Assembly (NCBI GenBank): GCA_018828385.1
Contig: JAHJVE010000005.1
Coordinates: forward strand, 1 to 64,000
Source: Gammaproteobacteria bacterium
GTDB lineage: Bacteria; Pseudomonadota; Gammaproteobacteria; Burkholderiales; Rhodocyclaceae
Direction: 5' to 3'
Length of the DNA: 64,000 bases
Part shown: one piece after another, positions 35,671-43,685 of the stretch
How positions within the stretch are numbered: the stretch's first letter is position 1
Layout of the letters: each line of letters begins with the position of its first letter
Position numbers and translations under genes: made by a program
The notes under the pieces: generated by a model
What the model saw: only the letters and a program-made list of their open reading frames with translations
What the model was told of the DNA's origin: nothing
Databases searched by the model: none

Positions 35671-35702
35671 GGACCGGTGGGTCCGTTGAATAACTGTTGG
35701 GC
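35671..35702 (+). repeat. Right half of a decayed attC site
   Basis: GGACC-ggtg-GGTCC hairpin at 35671-35684, then CCGTTGAATAACTGTTGGGC, which parallels the right arm of the good attC at 35994-36051 and ends with GTTGGGC (form GTTRRRY). No clear left arm was found, so this site is partial. Confidence 0.5.
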
Positions 35703-35713
35703 GTCTTAACACC

Positions 35714-35968
35714 ATGAGCACTACTCCGAGCATGGCTGCACCCCTACAAATAATCCTCGAAGCCGAGTTGGCGGCTGGGAATGAAGTCAAGGAGGTCTCA
35801 TCTTGGCCACCCAAGTGCGCCTTACTCGTAATTCTTCGTTGTCCCTTTTCTCAGGCATACGCACAAGACTCCGACGTTGAGTTCGCGGACATCAACGACA
35901 CTCATTATTGGAAAGCCGAATACCGTTACAAAGGCGGGGTTCAAACGCTAGCCTGTGGTTTCCGATGA
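35714..35968 (+). CDS. Integron cassette gene 1, hypothetical
   Basis: 84 residues, starting 12 nt after the GTTRRRY end of the left attC remnant and ending 26 nt before the next attC, which is the usual cassette layout. No domain recognised (contains MAAPLQIILEAELAAGNEVK and HYWKAEYRYKGGVQTLACGF). Coding status rests mainly on position. Confidence 0.5.
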   Translation: MSTTPSMAAPLQIILEAELAAGNEVKEVSSWPPKCALLVILRCPFSQAYAQDSDVEFADINDTHYWKAEYRYKGGVQTLACGFR

Positions 35969-35993
35969 GCGCGTCTAATTGCGGGCAGTGCCG

Positions 35994-36051
35994 CCCAACC
36001 CATCATTCCAGCGGACTGCCTTCGGCAGCCGCTGAATTCAAACGTTAGCCA
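35994..36051 (+). repeat. Integron attC recombination site (58 bp)
   Basis: Left end GCCCAAC (RYYYAAC) at 35994-36000, central hairpin CAGCGG-A-CTGCC-ttc-GGCAG-CCGCTG with the typical unpaired A, right end GTTAGCC (GTTRRRY) at 36045-36051. Arms and length match a classical 59-base element. Confidence 0.88.
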
Positions 36052-36066
36052 TTCTAGAAAGTCGCC

Positions 36067-36717
36067 ATGACATACATACCGCCGCAGTTCAATGGAAAGA
36101 GCTTTACTTGCCCCCATTGCGACGTCTACGCGCAGTTCTGGTGGTTCGAAACGAAAAAACAGGTTCGTGCTCCGGGTGGCGGGTCGATGTATAAAGGTAC
36201 TGACTTGCACATAGCGAACTGCCATCACTGCTCAGGTCGAATGGTTTGGTTCGTCGACGACAGCCAAGCACATGTGCTTTACCCCTCGAGTATCAGCGCA
36301 GCGCCTTTGCCGCATGTAGAAATACCTGAAAATGTGAAACGCGACTATCTCGAAGCAAAAGATATTGTTAACGCGTCTCCGCGTGGAGCAGCTGCTTTAC
36401 TTCGGCTTGCCTTGCAAAAACTATGCGTTCACCTTGGTGGTGGCGGTGCAAATCTGAACGACGATATTGGACTTCTTGTTCAGTCAGGCCTACCAGTTCA
36501 AATACAACAGGCATTGGATGTGGTGCGTGTAATTGGGAACAACGCGGTACACCCCGGCGAAATAAGTGTTGATGACAATCCAGAAATCGCACAAGCGTTA
36601 TTTGGGCTAATAAATGTCATCGTGGAAAACAGGATCGCAGAACCCAAGCGAATCGAGGCACTATATGCATCTCTTCCAGAAGGTGCTCGCAACGCCATTG
36701 AGCGTAGAGATGGCTAA
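36067..36717 (+). CDS. Integron cassette gene 2, DUF4145 protein
   Basis: 216 residues. N-terminal zinc-ribbon-like Cys pairs (CPHC at about 16-19 and CHHC at about 53-56), then the helical DUF4145 region (SPRGAAALLRLALQKLCVHL, RVIGNNAVHPGEI). DUF4145 is often found with restriction or defence genes; function unknown. Markedly AT-richer than the nif genes, and bounded by attC sites on both sides. Confidence 0.82.
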   Translation: MTYIPPQFNGKSFTCPHCDVYAQFWWFETKKQVRAPGGGSMYKGTDLHIANCHHCSGRMVWFVDDSQAHVLYPSSISAAPLPHVEIPENVKRDYLEAKDIVNASPRGAAALLRLALQKLCVHLGGGGANLNDDIGLLVQSGLPVQIQQALDVVRVIGNNAVHPGEISVDDNPEIAQALFGLINVIVENRIAEPKRIEALYASLPEGARNAIERRDG

Positions 36718-36798
36718 CCCGGTACTCAACCTCGCTCCCTTCGGTCGCTAGGCGCTGCGCGATAAAGCCGCGCAGTGCCGGTTAGTTCTACGTTAGGT
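36712..36798 (+). repeat. Integron attC site (87 bp)
   Basis: Left GGCTAAC, inner CTGCGCG-ataaagc-CGCGCAG hairpin, right GTTAGGT at 36792-36798. It overlaps the stop of cassette gene 2. It is the same length as and clearly similar to the site at 37497-37583. Confidence 0.83.
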
Positions 36799-36821
36799 TC
36801 CATTACTCACGAAGGTTCTCT

Positions 36822-37502
36822 ATGGAAGAAGAAGCCAAGGCTATTCAGGAGGTCGCAAAGACCACAGGGAAGGCAATAGATGCTGCCCGTGAGGCGGGTG
36901 GGTTTATTGCAAGATTTGTATCTGGTCCTCTTGAACAAGGAATAGGAATCTTCGAGGATCGCCTGAGATACATGCGCTGGGAGCGCCAAATCCGGCTGAT
37001 GCAGCGAGCACAAGACTTTCTCAAGCTTGTTGGACTGCCAGCGCCAACGCGCCCAGTTCCATTGAAACTCCTCATACCCATCATGCAGGGTGCCAGCTTG
37101 GAAGAAGATGATGATCTTCAAGATCGGTGGGCAGCCTTACTCGTCAATGCTGCAAATGCCAACTTCGGCAGTGAGGTTCGTCGTTCTTACGTAGCAATTC
37201 TCGAACAACTGACTCCATTAGATGCGCACATTCTTGATGTGCTGTATTCCCTGCCATTTGAAAAGAGCCGACACGACGGTATTGCCACTGCGGAATTACC
37301 CCACTACGCCCATATCAAGGAAGAGAAGGAGCAAGAATTTCCTCTTCCAGCTGAAGATACTGTTATTTCGCTTAGTAATCTTGCCCGTCTGGGATGTTTG
37401 CGCCCAGGAATGACGTGGGGCGGCGGTGAAAGCTTTGGTCGAGTTAACCCTACGGTTGCCGGTAAGGCATTCGTAGAAGCATGTCGCCCATATGGAACCT
37501 AA
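36822..37502 (+). CDS. Integron cassette gene 3, Abi-alpha/DUF4393-like protein
   Basis: 226 residues. The helical stretch RFVSGPLEQGIGIFEDRLRY followed by MRWERQIRLMQRAQDFLK, and DDLQDRWAALLVNAAN, are typical of the Abi-alpha (DUF4393) family, associated with abortive phage infection in some bacteria. The C-terminal third looks like a winged-helix region (ISLSNLARLGCL). The stop codon lies inside the next attC. Low GC compared with neighbours. A defence role is inferred from family and cassette context. Confidence 0.8.
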   Translation: MEEEAKAIQEVAKTTGKAIDAAREAGGFIARFVSGPLEQGIGIFEDRLRYMRWERQIRLMQRAQDFLKLVGLPAPTRPVPLKLLIPIMQGASLEEDDDLQDRWAALLVNAANANFGSEVRRSYVAILEQLTPLDAHILDVLYSLPFEKSRHDGIATAELPHYAHIKEEKEQEFPLPAEDTVISLSNLARLGCLRPGMTWGGGESFGRVNPTVAGKAFVEACRPYGT

Positions 37503-37583
37503 CATGGCGCTCAACCTCGTTCTCTTCGCTCTCTGGACGCTGCGCGATAAAGTCGCGCAGCTCCTGTTAGCTCTATGTTGGAG
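37497..37583 (+). repeat. Integron attC site (87 bp), last in the array
   Basis: Left ACCTAAC at 37497-37503, inner CTGCGCGATAAAGTCGCGCAG hairpin spanning about 37550-37560, right GTTGGAG at 37577-37583 (last base departs from GTTRRRY). Shares the CTCAACCTCG and GCTGCGCGATAAAG blocks with the site at 36712, so the two have a common origin. Confidence 0.8.
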
Positions 37584-37686
37584 GTCCGCTTTTCCAGTGC
37601 TTCAAGGACCGCTTGGGGCACACACTTGCCATCCGACAATTGTTGGTCAAGAGGAACCTTTTTCTTGGCTGGGGTCGGATTGGTGG

Positions 37687-37726
37687 ATTTCAATTTTGGG
37701 TATTTTTTCCGGTTGACCGTGGAATC
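37687..37726 (-). repeat. Dispersed 39-bp repeat, copy I
   Basis: On the minus strand TTCCACGGTCAACCGGA, A-run, ACCCAAAATTGAAAT. It lies 3' of the minus-strand gene at 37871-38278 and about 100 bp outside the last attC site. Confidence 0.92.
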
Positions 37727-37870
37727 GGGCGCTATCGCCGTTTTGTGCGAATGAGTCGCGCCGCCGGCTAACGGCAACGGGGCAAAACCCTATCGAGAGA
37801 GCGTGTGGCGAGAGTTCATTGGCGCCATGTTGTCATTTCACTGGCCCGCCGGTGCCGGAGGCGCGTGGCT

Positions 37871-38278
37871 TTAGCGTGGCATGGTGCTGCTGAAGGCGTA
37901 GAAGCTGGCCGGTTCGCTGCCGTGGTTGGCGCTGTTGCGGCGGAAGACCAGCCAGCGCTCGTCGCGCAGGCGCCAGGCTGCCATCCGTTCGCTGAAGGTG
38001 ACCACGGGCTGGGCTGTCTCGCCGGTGCTGCCTTGGGTAAGCAGAAAGCGGTGGCAGGTGAAGCAGGGCTTGTCGTCGGCGTCGTAGCCAACGGCGCGCT
38101 CGGCGCTGATTTCGTATTCGCGGTAGTGGGCGTAATAAAGCGGCGGGTCGATGGCGTTCAGCCATTCGGCGGGCAGATCTTCCTGCCAGATTCGCGCATC
38201 CGGGGTGCCTCCTTTGCAGCCGGGTTCTTTGACCAAATTGCTGGAGCTGGGGCTGGCGTTTCCGGGCAAGGAGTTCAT
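37871..38278 (-). CDS. Unknown nif-linked protein, family X (copy 2)
   Basis: 135 residues from ATG 38278. Paralogue of 30864-31259: shared PGCKGG/SGCRDD, HYREYEISAERAVGYDADDK, CxxxH region (CFTCHRFLL), MAAWRLRDERWLVFRR and a C-terminal FYAFS. Last gene of the nif operon that starts at 39739, 7 nt after the 101-residue gene. Function unknown; two nif-related settings argue for a nitrogenase-linked role. Confidence 0.8.
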   Translation of the reverse strand: MNSLPGNASPSSSNLVKEPGCKGGTPDARIWQEDLPAEWLNAIDPPLYYAHYREYEISAERAVGYDADDKPCFTCHRFLLTQGSTGETAQPVVTFSERMAAWRLRDERWLVFRRNSANHGSEPASFYAFSSTMPR

Positions 38279-38285
38279 GGTGGAA

Positions 38286-38591
38286 TCAGGCGTCGAAATG
38301 GAGGGCGAGGCTGGCCAGGACTTTGGGCAGCGGCAGGTTTTCTTCGCTTTCCAGGATGCCCGGCACCGGGTGCGGGTATTCGTAGAAGATGCCGTAGGTG
38401 CCGCGGCGCTGGCCGTGCAGGTAAACATGAGCGCGCAGGGTGGCGATTTCGGCGTGGCGCAGCGTGACGATATGTGGGTCGTCGCCGGCGTCCGGCTCGA
38501 TGTCGCAGGATTGGGCAATGCGCTCGTCGAGCGAGACGAGGACACGGCGGATTTCGCGGGATTTGGGGGCGGCCCAGGGATTGGCGTTCAT
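38286..38591 (-). CDS. Unknown nif-linked small protein
   Basis: 101 residues (SREIRRVLVSLDERIAQSCD, HIVTLRHAEIATLRAHVYLH, YGIFYEYPHPVPGILESEEN). No family recognised. Its ATG overlaps the nifF stop (ATGA), so it is translated with the flavodoxin. Confidence 0.78.
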   Translation of the reverse strand: MNANPWAAPKSREIRRVLVSLDERIAQSCDIEPDAGDDPHIVTLRHAEIATLRAHVYLHGQRRGTYGIFYEYPHPVPGILESEENLPLPKVLASLALHFDA

Positions 38592-39121
38592 GGCAGGAGC
38601 TCCGCTTGGATTTGGGCCAGCCAGGTGTTGATGCGCTCTTCAGTCAGCAGTGGTTGGTGATGCTGATCGAGGGCCAGGCCGAGGAAGTCGTCGCCATCAA
38701 CCGCCTGCGAGGTGGTGAAGTCATAGCCGGCTGTGGGCCAGCGGCCGACAACACGGGCGCCGCGGGCGACTACGGCGTCGTGGATGAGGCCGATGGCGTC
38801 GACAAATTCTTCGGCGTATTTCTTCTGGTCGCCGAGGCCGAAGATGGCGATGGTCTTGCCGGATAAATCGGCGTCAGCCAGTTGCGGCAGGAATTCCTCC
38901 CAACTTGGCTGGCTGAGGCCGACCGACTGGCCGGGCAACTCGCCATCGCCGAGCGTCGGGCTGCCGAGGATGAGGGCATCGTAGGCGAGGAAATCGTCGA
39001 GCGTCGTCCGGCCGATATTGATCGGCGCATCCGCCACGTCACCCAGCTTTTTCGCCATCTGCTTGGCGATGAGCCGGGTGCGGCCGGTGTCGGTGCCGAA
39101 GAAGATTCCGATTTTGGCCAT
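38588..39121 (-). CDS. nifF: Flavodoxin, NifF type (second copy)
   Basis: 177 residues. Phosphate loop GTDTGRTR, FMN region LGSPTLGDGELPGQ and FGLGDQKKYAEEFVDAIG. Shorter than the 187-residue flavodoxin at 2392 and different in the loop after the second FMN segment, so the two are distinct. Its start codon ATGGCCAAAAT is provided by a copy of the 39-bp repeat. Confidence 0.9.
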   Translation of the reverse strand: MAKIGIFFGTDTGRTRLIAKQMAKKLGDVADAPINIGRTTLDDFLAYDALILGSPTLGDGELPGQSVGLSQPSWEEFLPQLADADLSGKTIAIFGLGDQKKYAEEFVDAIGLIHDAVVARGARVVGRWPTAGYDFTTSQAVDGDDFLGLALDQHHQPLLTEERINTWLAQIQAELLP

Positions 39122-39142
39122 TTTTACCGGTTGACCGTAGCA
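39104..39142 (-). repeat. Dispersed 39-bp repeat, copy J (nifZ-nifF junction)
   Basis: On the minus strand TGCTACGGTCAACCGGTAAA, then ATGGCCAAAATCGGAAT. It encodes the last residues ATVNR and the TAA stop of nifZ, and the ATG and first codons of nifF. The 5' and 3' halves of the repeat thus serve two genes. Confidence 0.9.
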
Positions 39143-39405
39143 GTCCCGATTTCCTGCGTCAGTTCGTCGGGCAGGCAGCCGATGGGGGCGCCGAGGCTGC
39201 CATCCGGGCCGTTTTCAAACTGGACCAGATAGATTTCCTTGGTTTCGTCCATTTCGGCGACGCCAAAATGCACCACGACGCCGCGCAGGCCGGACGGCAC
39301 GATCAAGGCTTCTTCATCGTCGAAGCCGGGCATGCCGCCATCGTTGAAGATGTCCTCAGCCGCGAAGACCATGTCGCCGATGTGGTATTGCTGGGCGGTT
39401 TCCAT
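39124..39405 (-). CDS. nifZ: NifZ
   Basis: 93 residues. GDMVFAAEDIFNDGGMPGFD, VPSGLRGVVVHFGVAE and EIYLVQFENGP follow the NifZ pattern. NifZ helps mature the P-cluster of the second NifDK half. It starts 4 nt after the ferredoxin gene and ends in the ATVNR sequence of the 39-bp repeat, an unusual tail. Confidence 0.83.
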   Translation of the reverse strand: METAQQYHIGDMVFAAEDIFNDGGMPGFDDEEALIVPSGLRGVVVHFGVAEMDETKEIYLVQFENGPDGSLGAPIGCLPDELTQEIGTATVNR

Positions 39406-39409
39406 GATC

Positions 39410-39739
39410 TCAGGCCCAGACGTCGGGCGGCGCCAGCAGGCGCTCGACCGGCTGATCGAACATCAGGTGCTCATCGATGATGACGCCGACGTCCTCCGGC
39501 TTGACGCCGGTGTACATGATGCCTTCCGGGTACACCAGCACGCTCGGGCCGAGGTGGCAGGGGCCGAGGCAGCCGGTGTTGGTCAGCGCGTAGCCCGAGG
39601 CCCACAGGTTGCGTGTGGTGAATTCATCGGAAAAGGCCTGCCAGGTGGCGGCGCAGCCCTTTTCCTGGCAAGAGCCGCGCGGGTGGCCGGCCGGGCGCCC
39701 CTGGACGCAGACGAGTACGTGTTTCTTCGGTTTTGGCAT
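39410..39739 (-). CDS. Thioredoxin-fold [2Fe-2S] ferredoxin (Shethna FeSI type)
   Basis: 109 residues. Ligand pattern CVQG...GSCQEKGC and NTGCLGPCHLGPSVLVYPEG is that of thioredoxin-like [2Fe-2S] ferredoxins found in nif clusters. Electron carrier or redox sensor; the exact partner is unknown. First gene of a five-gene operon with its own sigma-54 promoter and NifA site. Confidence 0.88.
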   Translation of the reverse strand: MPKPKKHVLVCVQGRPAGHPRGSCQEKGCAATWQAFSDEFTTRNLWASGYALTNTGCLGPCHLGPSVLVYPEGIMYTGVKPEDVGVIIDEHLMFDQPVERLLAPPDVWA

Positions 39740-39769
39740 GGAGCTCTCCTGGTTAATAGCTTTCCTATT

Positions 39770-39785
39770 GCAAGGGGAGTGCCAG
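39770..39785 (-). promoter_or_regulatory. Sigma-54 promoter of the ferredoxin-nifZ-nifF operon
   Basis: On the minus strand TGGCAC-N5-TTGCA, a near-consensus -24/-12 element 31 bp before ATG 39739. Confidence 0.88.
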
Positions 39786-39828
39786 CCATGAAATCAATTA
39801 AATCAGTTGGTTACATTCGCTGTACGTT

Positions 39829-39844
39829 GTCTGTTTTGCGACAA
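39829..39844. promoter_or_regulatory. NifA upstream activator site
   Basis: TGTCTGTTTTGCGACA, TGT-N10-ACA, 44 bp from the sigma-54 site at 39770-39785. Confidence 0.75.
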
Positions 39845-40070
39845 TCGCGTCACCATGGGCTTTCGTCGGAAAAATTGGTGCCATGCACAAAAAATGAACC
39901 TGGACGGTGCCGGATGCACCATTGGGGGTCGGCTGGAAGCTACGCCGGCATCTATCAATGGTTTAGATGATTGAATTTATTGGAATATTTGTGCGCTGCC
40001 GCATCCGGCACGATTTTCGCTGAAATCTGCTACCCGATTCTCAAGCGGGGCGATCCCAAGGAGAAAGCAC

Positions 40071-40379
40071 GTGACGATGGAAAAAAAACTGGAAATGGCC
40101 CAGTTGCTGGCTCGATTCAAATTGCAGGTCAAGCGCAGCCTGGGGGAGTCGGTCGATCTCGAGAGCCTGGTCCGGAATCCGGCTTATGCCCGGCAGCGCC
40201 TGGCCGAAATCGAAGAAGCAGCTGATGACGAGAGTCTGCTCGTCATGGTCCTCCGCCTGCGCGACCATGTGCTGCCGGTCGAGGTGCCGCCGGTCGTGGT
40301 AATGCCCGATCCGCCCGCTGCGGCGGAACCCGGCAGGCAGGAAACCCGAAATTACCTGATGGGGGCGCGCGCCTGGTAG
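40071..40379 (+). CDS. Small hypothetical protein
   Basis: 102 residues from GTG 40071 (AAGGAG at 40059-40064, 7 nt upstream); ATG 40077 would be too far. Helical N-terminus (KKLEMAQLLARFKLQVKRSL), Pro-rich tail (PVEVPPVVVMPDPP). Single gene with a double-hairpin terminator. Not recognised. Confidence 0.65.
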   Translation: MTMEKKLEMAQLLARFKLQVKRSLGESVDLESLVRNPAYARQRLAEIEEAADDESLLVMVLRLRDHVLPVEVPPVVVMPDPPAAAEPGRQETRNYLMGARAW

Positions 40380-40385
40380 TGTCCA

Positions 40386-40437
40386 ACCCGGCCTGGGCCG
40401 GGTAGCCGGGGCCGGTACCGGGGTGCCGGCCCTTTTT
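40386..40437 (+). terminator. Tandem hairpin terminator
   Basis: First hairpin ACCCGGCC-tg-GGCCGGGT (40386-40403), second GGGCCGG...CCGGCCC (40409-40432) followed by T5. Confidence 0.85.
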
Positions 40438-40477
40438 GTTTGTTGGAGCGGCTTTGCCCGGACCGGGCGATTCTGCG

Positions 40478-41947
40478 CTAGTGCTTGCCGTGCTTCTCGA
40501 TGACCATGTCGTCAAGCGCGATGATGACGCCGTCGCTGCCCGTCTCGACCTTTTCGAAAGACGAGAAGAGCTGTTCCTGCACGCCGTTGTCGGTTTCCCA
40601 GCCCTGGCTTATGAATTCCATGGCGCGGTGCATGTTCTGGTGCACCTGGCGGTGCGGCTCGGCGATACGGTTGAAACTCGCGACCTTGCCGAAGACTTCG
40701 ATGGTTTCGTTGTTGGCCAGCCACTTGCCGAGGCGGCAACCGGTCTCGCTGACCATGACGGCGGCGGCGTTGTCCGAATCGCCGCCGTGGCTGATCGCCA
40801 TGTAGCCGTTCTGTTTGTAGATGAAATGATCGATCTTGGCGAGCGAGGCGAAGCTGACGTCATGGACGTAGCGAATCTGGTCGAGTGCCGTTGCCGATGA
40901 ACTGGCGACCTCGGCGAAGCGGGTGTCGAAATCGCCGATGGTCGAGCGCGATTCGGAAGCGATGTCGCGCATGTCGTCGGAATTGGACAGCATCCGTTGG
41001 CCGTCGACCTGGAGCGTTTCCATGATCCGGGTGATTGCCGACGAGGCATTCTTCGAATCCTCGGCCAGTTTCCTTACCTCGTCGGCGACGACGGCGAAGC
41101 CGCGGCCATGCTCGCCGGCGCGGGCGGCTTCGATGGCGGCGTTGAGCGCCAGCAGGTTGGTCTGGTCGGCGATGGTGGCGATCTGGCTGACCGAACGGGA
41201 GATTTCCTCGCGGTGGCCGTTGAATTCGGCAATCGCCTGGCCGGTGTCCTCGATCCTGGTGACCAGGCGGTTCATCGCATCAACTACTTCGGTGATCGCT
41301 TCGCTGCTGGCGTGGGCCGCTGCCGCGTTGTCGTTCGACAGGCGGGCGAGTTCGTCCGTGGCAGCGACGATGCCGAGCATGTCGCGCTGGCTGGTGCGCA
41401 TGTTCTTCAGGAGATTCTCGGCATTGAGCTGGCCGAGGCGCGACAGCAGGTCGTTTCGCATCTCGTGGTGATAGTTGCGCATCAGGATGGCGAGCGATTC
41501 ATTGCCCTGTTCGACGGCATCGCGGAAGACGCCGTGCAGGCCGCTGCTGTCGATATGCTCGCTGAAGTGGTTGTCGCTGGCTGCCTGCATGGCTTCCTGC
41601 TGCTTGGCGAAGCAGGTTTCCATCTGGTCCAGCATGGCATTGACGTCGAAGCAGACGGTGCCCAGTTCGTCGCGGCGGCCGCCATCCGGGATGCGCTGGC
41701 CGATGATGCCCCGGGCGACCTCGCTGGCGACGCGGGAGATGTGGTTCAAGGGCGTCAGCGCGACCTTGAGCTTGTGCAGGTAGTACAGCCCGCTGAATAT
41801 CCCGAAAACCTGCAGGCAGGCGAGCCACAGCCAGTCCACGGGCTGCCAGCCATGCGATGCGATGCCGCCGACGCCGGCAATGGCCAGCAGCACATTGAGA
41901 AAAACGACCTCGACGATCGCACTCGTAATGAAAGGCTTCCGCTGCAT
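40478..41947 (-). CDS. Methyl-accepting chemotaxis protein with C-terminal CZB domain
   Basis: 489 residues. Two N-terminal membrane segments (about 10-30 and 40-58) with almost no periplasmic loop, a HAMP-like linker, the signalling tip ([36 protein letters not shown] at about 270-320), then a chemoreceptor zinc-binding domain with its His/Cys ligands ([26 protein letters not shown]). CZB domains sense zinc or oxidants. Its place next to nifA suggests coupling of behaviour to redox state. Confidence 0.93.
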   Translation of the reverse strand: MQRKPFITSAIVEVVFLNVLLAIAGVGGIASHGWQPVDWLWLACLQVFGIFSGLYYLHKLKVALTPLNHISRVASEVARGIIGQRIPDGGRRDELGTVCFDVNAMLDQMETCFAKQQEAMQAASDNHFSEHIDSSGLHGVFRDAVEQGNESLAILMRNYHHEMRNDLLSRLGQLNAENLLKNMRTSQRDMLGIVAATDELARLSNDNAAAAHASSEAITEVVDAMNRLVTRIEDTGQAIAEFNGHREEISRSVSQIATIADQTNLLALNAAIEAARAGEHGRGFAVVADEVRKLAEDSKNASSAITRIMETLQVDGQRMLSNSDDMRDIASESRSTIGDFDTRFAEVASSSATALDQIRYVHDVSFASLAKIDHFIYKQNGYMAISHGGDSDNAAAVMVSETGCRLGKWLANNETIEVFGKVASFNRIAEPHRQVHQNMHRAMEFISQGWETDNGVQEQLFSSFEKVETGSDGVIIALDDMVIEKHGKH

Positions 41948-42049
41948 GAATCCCCCCTACTTAAGCAAATGCTGTTTTTGTTGGGGCGATTATCCATCGC
42001 CCTTGCTTCATCCGCGATGCCGCCGGGTGTTTTTTTGCCCAAGTCAGGT

Positions 42050-43666
42050 TCAGAACTGCTTCACTTCAATATTCAGCGTCTGGATCCGGTAGGCGATCTG
42101 GCGCGGCGTCATGCCGAGAATGCGCGCCGCCTTGGCCTGTACCCAGCCGGCCTGTTCCAGCGCGGCGATGACACGTTCCTTTTCGGTCAGCGTCGGGTCG
42201 TCGATATCGATTTCCGGATTTGGCGCCGAATTCGGGTTGACCGTCGGAGTCACCGTGCGCAGCGGGCGCGGGCTGGTTCGTTCGCGGACGCTCGGGAAGC
42301 GGATCAGATCGACGTCGATGTTGCCATCCTCGGAGAGCACGGCCGCGCGTTCGAGGCAGTTCTCCAGCTCGCGCACGTTGCCCGGCCACTCGTGGCTGGC
42401 CAGCCGGCGGTTGGCCATGTCAGTCAGTTTGAGCTTGCGTTTCTGGTCGTTGCCGATCTTGGTGAGCAGGTGACGGGCGATTTCGGGAATGTCCTCGATG
42501 CGCTCACGCAGCGGCGGCAGGAAGAGCGGCATGACGTTGAGGCGATAGAACAAGTCTTCGCGGAAGTCGCCCATTTCGACGGCTGTCTCCAAATCGCGGT
42601 GCGTCGCGGCGATGATCCGGACATCGACCTTGATGGTCTTGCTGCCGCCGACGCGCTCGAATTCGCCTTCCTGCAGGATGCGCAGCATCTTGGCCTGGAA
42701 GGCGGCCGACACTTCGCCGATTTCATCGAGGAATAGCGTGCCGCCGTGGGCCTGTTCGAAACGGCCCTTGCGCGCTTCGACGGCACCCGTGAAGGCGCCG
42801 CGTTCGTGGCCGAAGAGTTCGGATTCGAGCAGGTTTTCCGGTAGCGCCGCGCAGTTGAGCTTGACCAGCGCATTGCGGGCGCGTGGCGAGTTGTAGTGGA
42901 TGGCGTTGGCGATCAGTTCCTTGCCGGTGCCGGTCTCGCCGCGGATCAGGACCGTGGTGTTCCACTTGGCAACCATGCGCGCCTGGTCGAAAACGCGGCG
43001 CATGACGGCCGAGCGGCCGACCATGCTGTCGAAGCCGAACTGATGGCGAACGGTGCGGCGGAGCAGGTCGCGCTCTTCGAGCAGCGAGTGCTTTTCCTGG
43101 GCGACGGCCATCGACAGGCTGAGGCTCTGGCCGATCAGGTTGGAGACCATCTCGACGAACTGGGCGCGCTCCTCGAGCAGGCCGTCTTCCGGCGCTTCGG
43201 GCTGGACGGCGAGGACGCCCTTGAGGTCGCCGCCGACCTTGATCGGCACGGCGATGAAGGGTAGTTCCGGCGAATAGATTTGCGTGCGGTTGAGGAAGCG
43301 CGGTTCGTCGGCAACGCGGACCAGCTTGATGGTGCGCGGCTTTTCGAGGATCAGGCCGATGATGCCTTCGCCCGGGCCGTACTGGTTGTCGTCGAGGATC
43401 GGACCTTCCGGCGTGTAAATGGTGCGGATGTTGAGCTTGCCGGTTTCCGGATCGACGACGCTGATCAGGCCGCGCGTCAGGCCGGCTTCGTCGTGCAGGA
43501 CGCGCAGGACGTCGCGCAGGGTTTCGTTGAAGTCGAGCGAGCGGCTGAGCACCCGGCTGACGGCGTAGAGCGCGGCCAGCAACTGGATGTTCAGCTCATG
43601 CGTTCGGCAGAAGCCGCCGGGCGGCGGGCATTCGTCGGTATGGGAGTGAATGATGTGTTCGTGCAT
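42050..43666 (-). CDS. nifA: NifA, sigma-54 activator of nif genes
   Basis: 538 residues from ATG 43666. GAF domain at about 20-190, AAA+ at about 205-440 with Walker A (GETGTGKE), GAFTGA loop and Walker B ([11 protein letters not shown]), and a Fis-type HTH ([17 protein letters not shown]). The interdomain linker lacks the CxxxxC motif of oxygen-sensitive NifA, so control by NifL is expected. The linker stretch [11 protein letters not shown] resembles a worn copy of the 39-bp repeat. 20 nt after nifL. Confidence 0.95.
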   Translation of the reverse strand: MHEHIIHSHTDECPPPGGFCRTHELNIQLLAALYAVSRVLSRSLDFNETLRDVLRVLHDEAGLTRGLISVVDPETGKLNIRTIYTPEGPILDDNQYGPGEGIIGLILEKPRTIKLVRVADEPRFLNRTQIYSPELPFIAVPIKVGGDLKGVLAVQPEAPEDGLLEERAQFVEMVSNLIGQSLSLSMAVAQEKHSLLEERDLLRRTVRHQFGFDSMVGRSAVMRRVFDQARMVAKWNTTVLIRGETGTGKELIANAIHYNSPRARNALVKLNCAALPENLLESELFGHERGAFTGAVEARKGRFEQAHGGTLFLDEIGEVSAAFQAKMLRILQEGEFERVGGSKTIKVDVRIIAATHRDLETAVEMGDFREDLFYRLNVMPLFLPPLRERIEDIPEIARHLLTKIGNDQKRKLKLTDMANRRLASHEWPGNVRELENCLERAAVLSEDGNIDVDLIRFPSVRERTSPRPLRTVTPTVNPNSAPNPEIDIDDPTLTEKERVIAALEQAGWVQAKAARILGMTPRQIAYRIQTLNIEVKQF

Positions 43667-43685
43667 GCTGTTCTCGTCGCCCTTC

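Noticed and set aside
37492..37716. Plus-strand reading frame after the Abi-alpha-like gene
   Set aside because: It lies within the attC site and has no ribosome site.
37511..37777. Minus-strand reading frame across attC and copy I
   Set aside because: It is built from the attC site and the repeat; the middle part (SDGKCVPQAVLEALEKR) looks protein-like and could be a gene remnant, but has no start or homology I can support.
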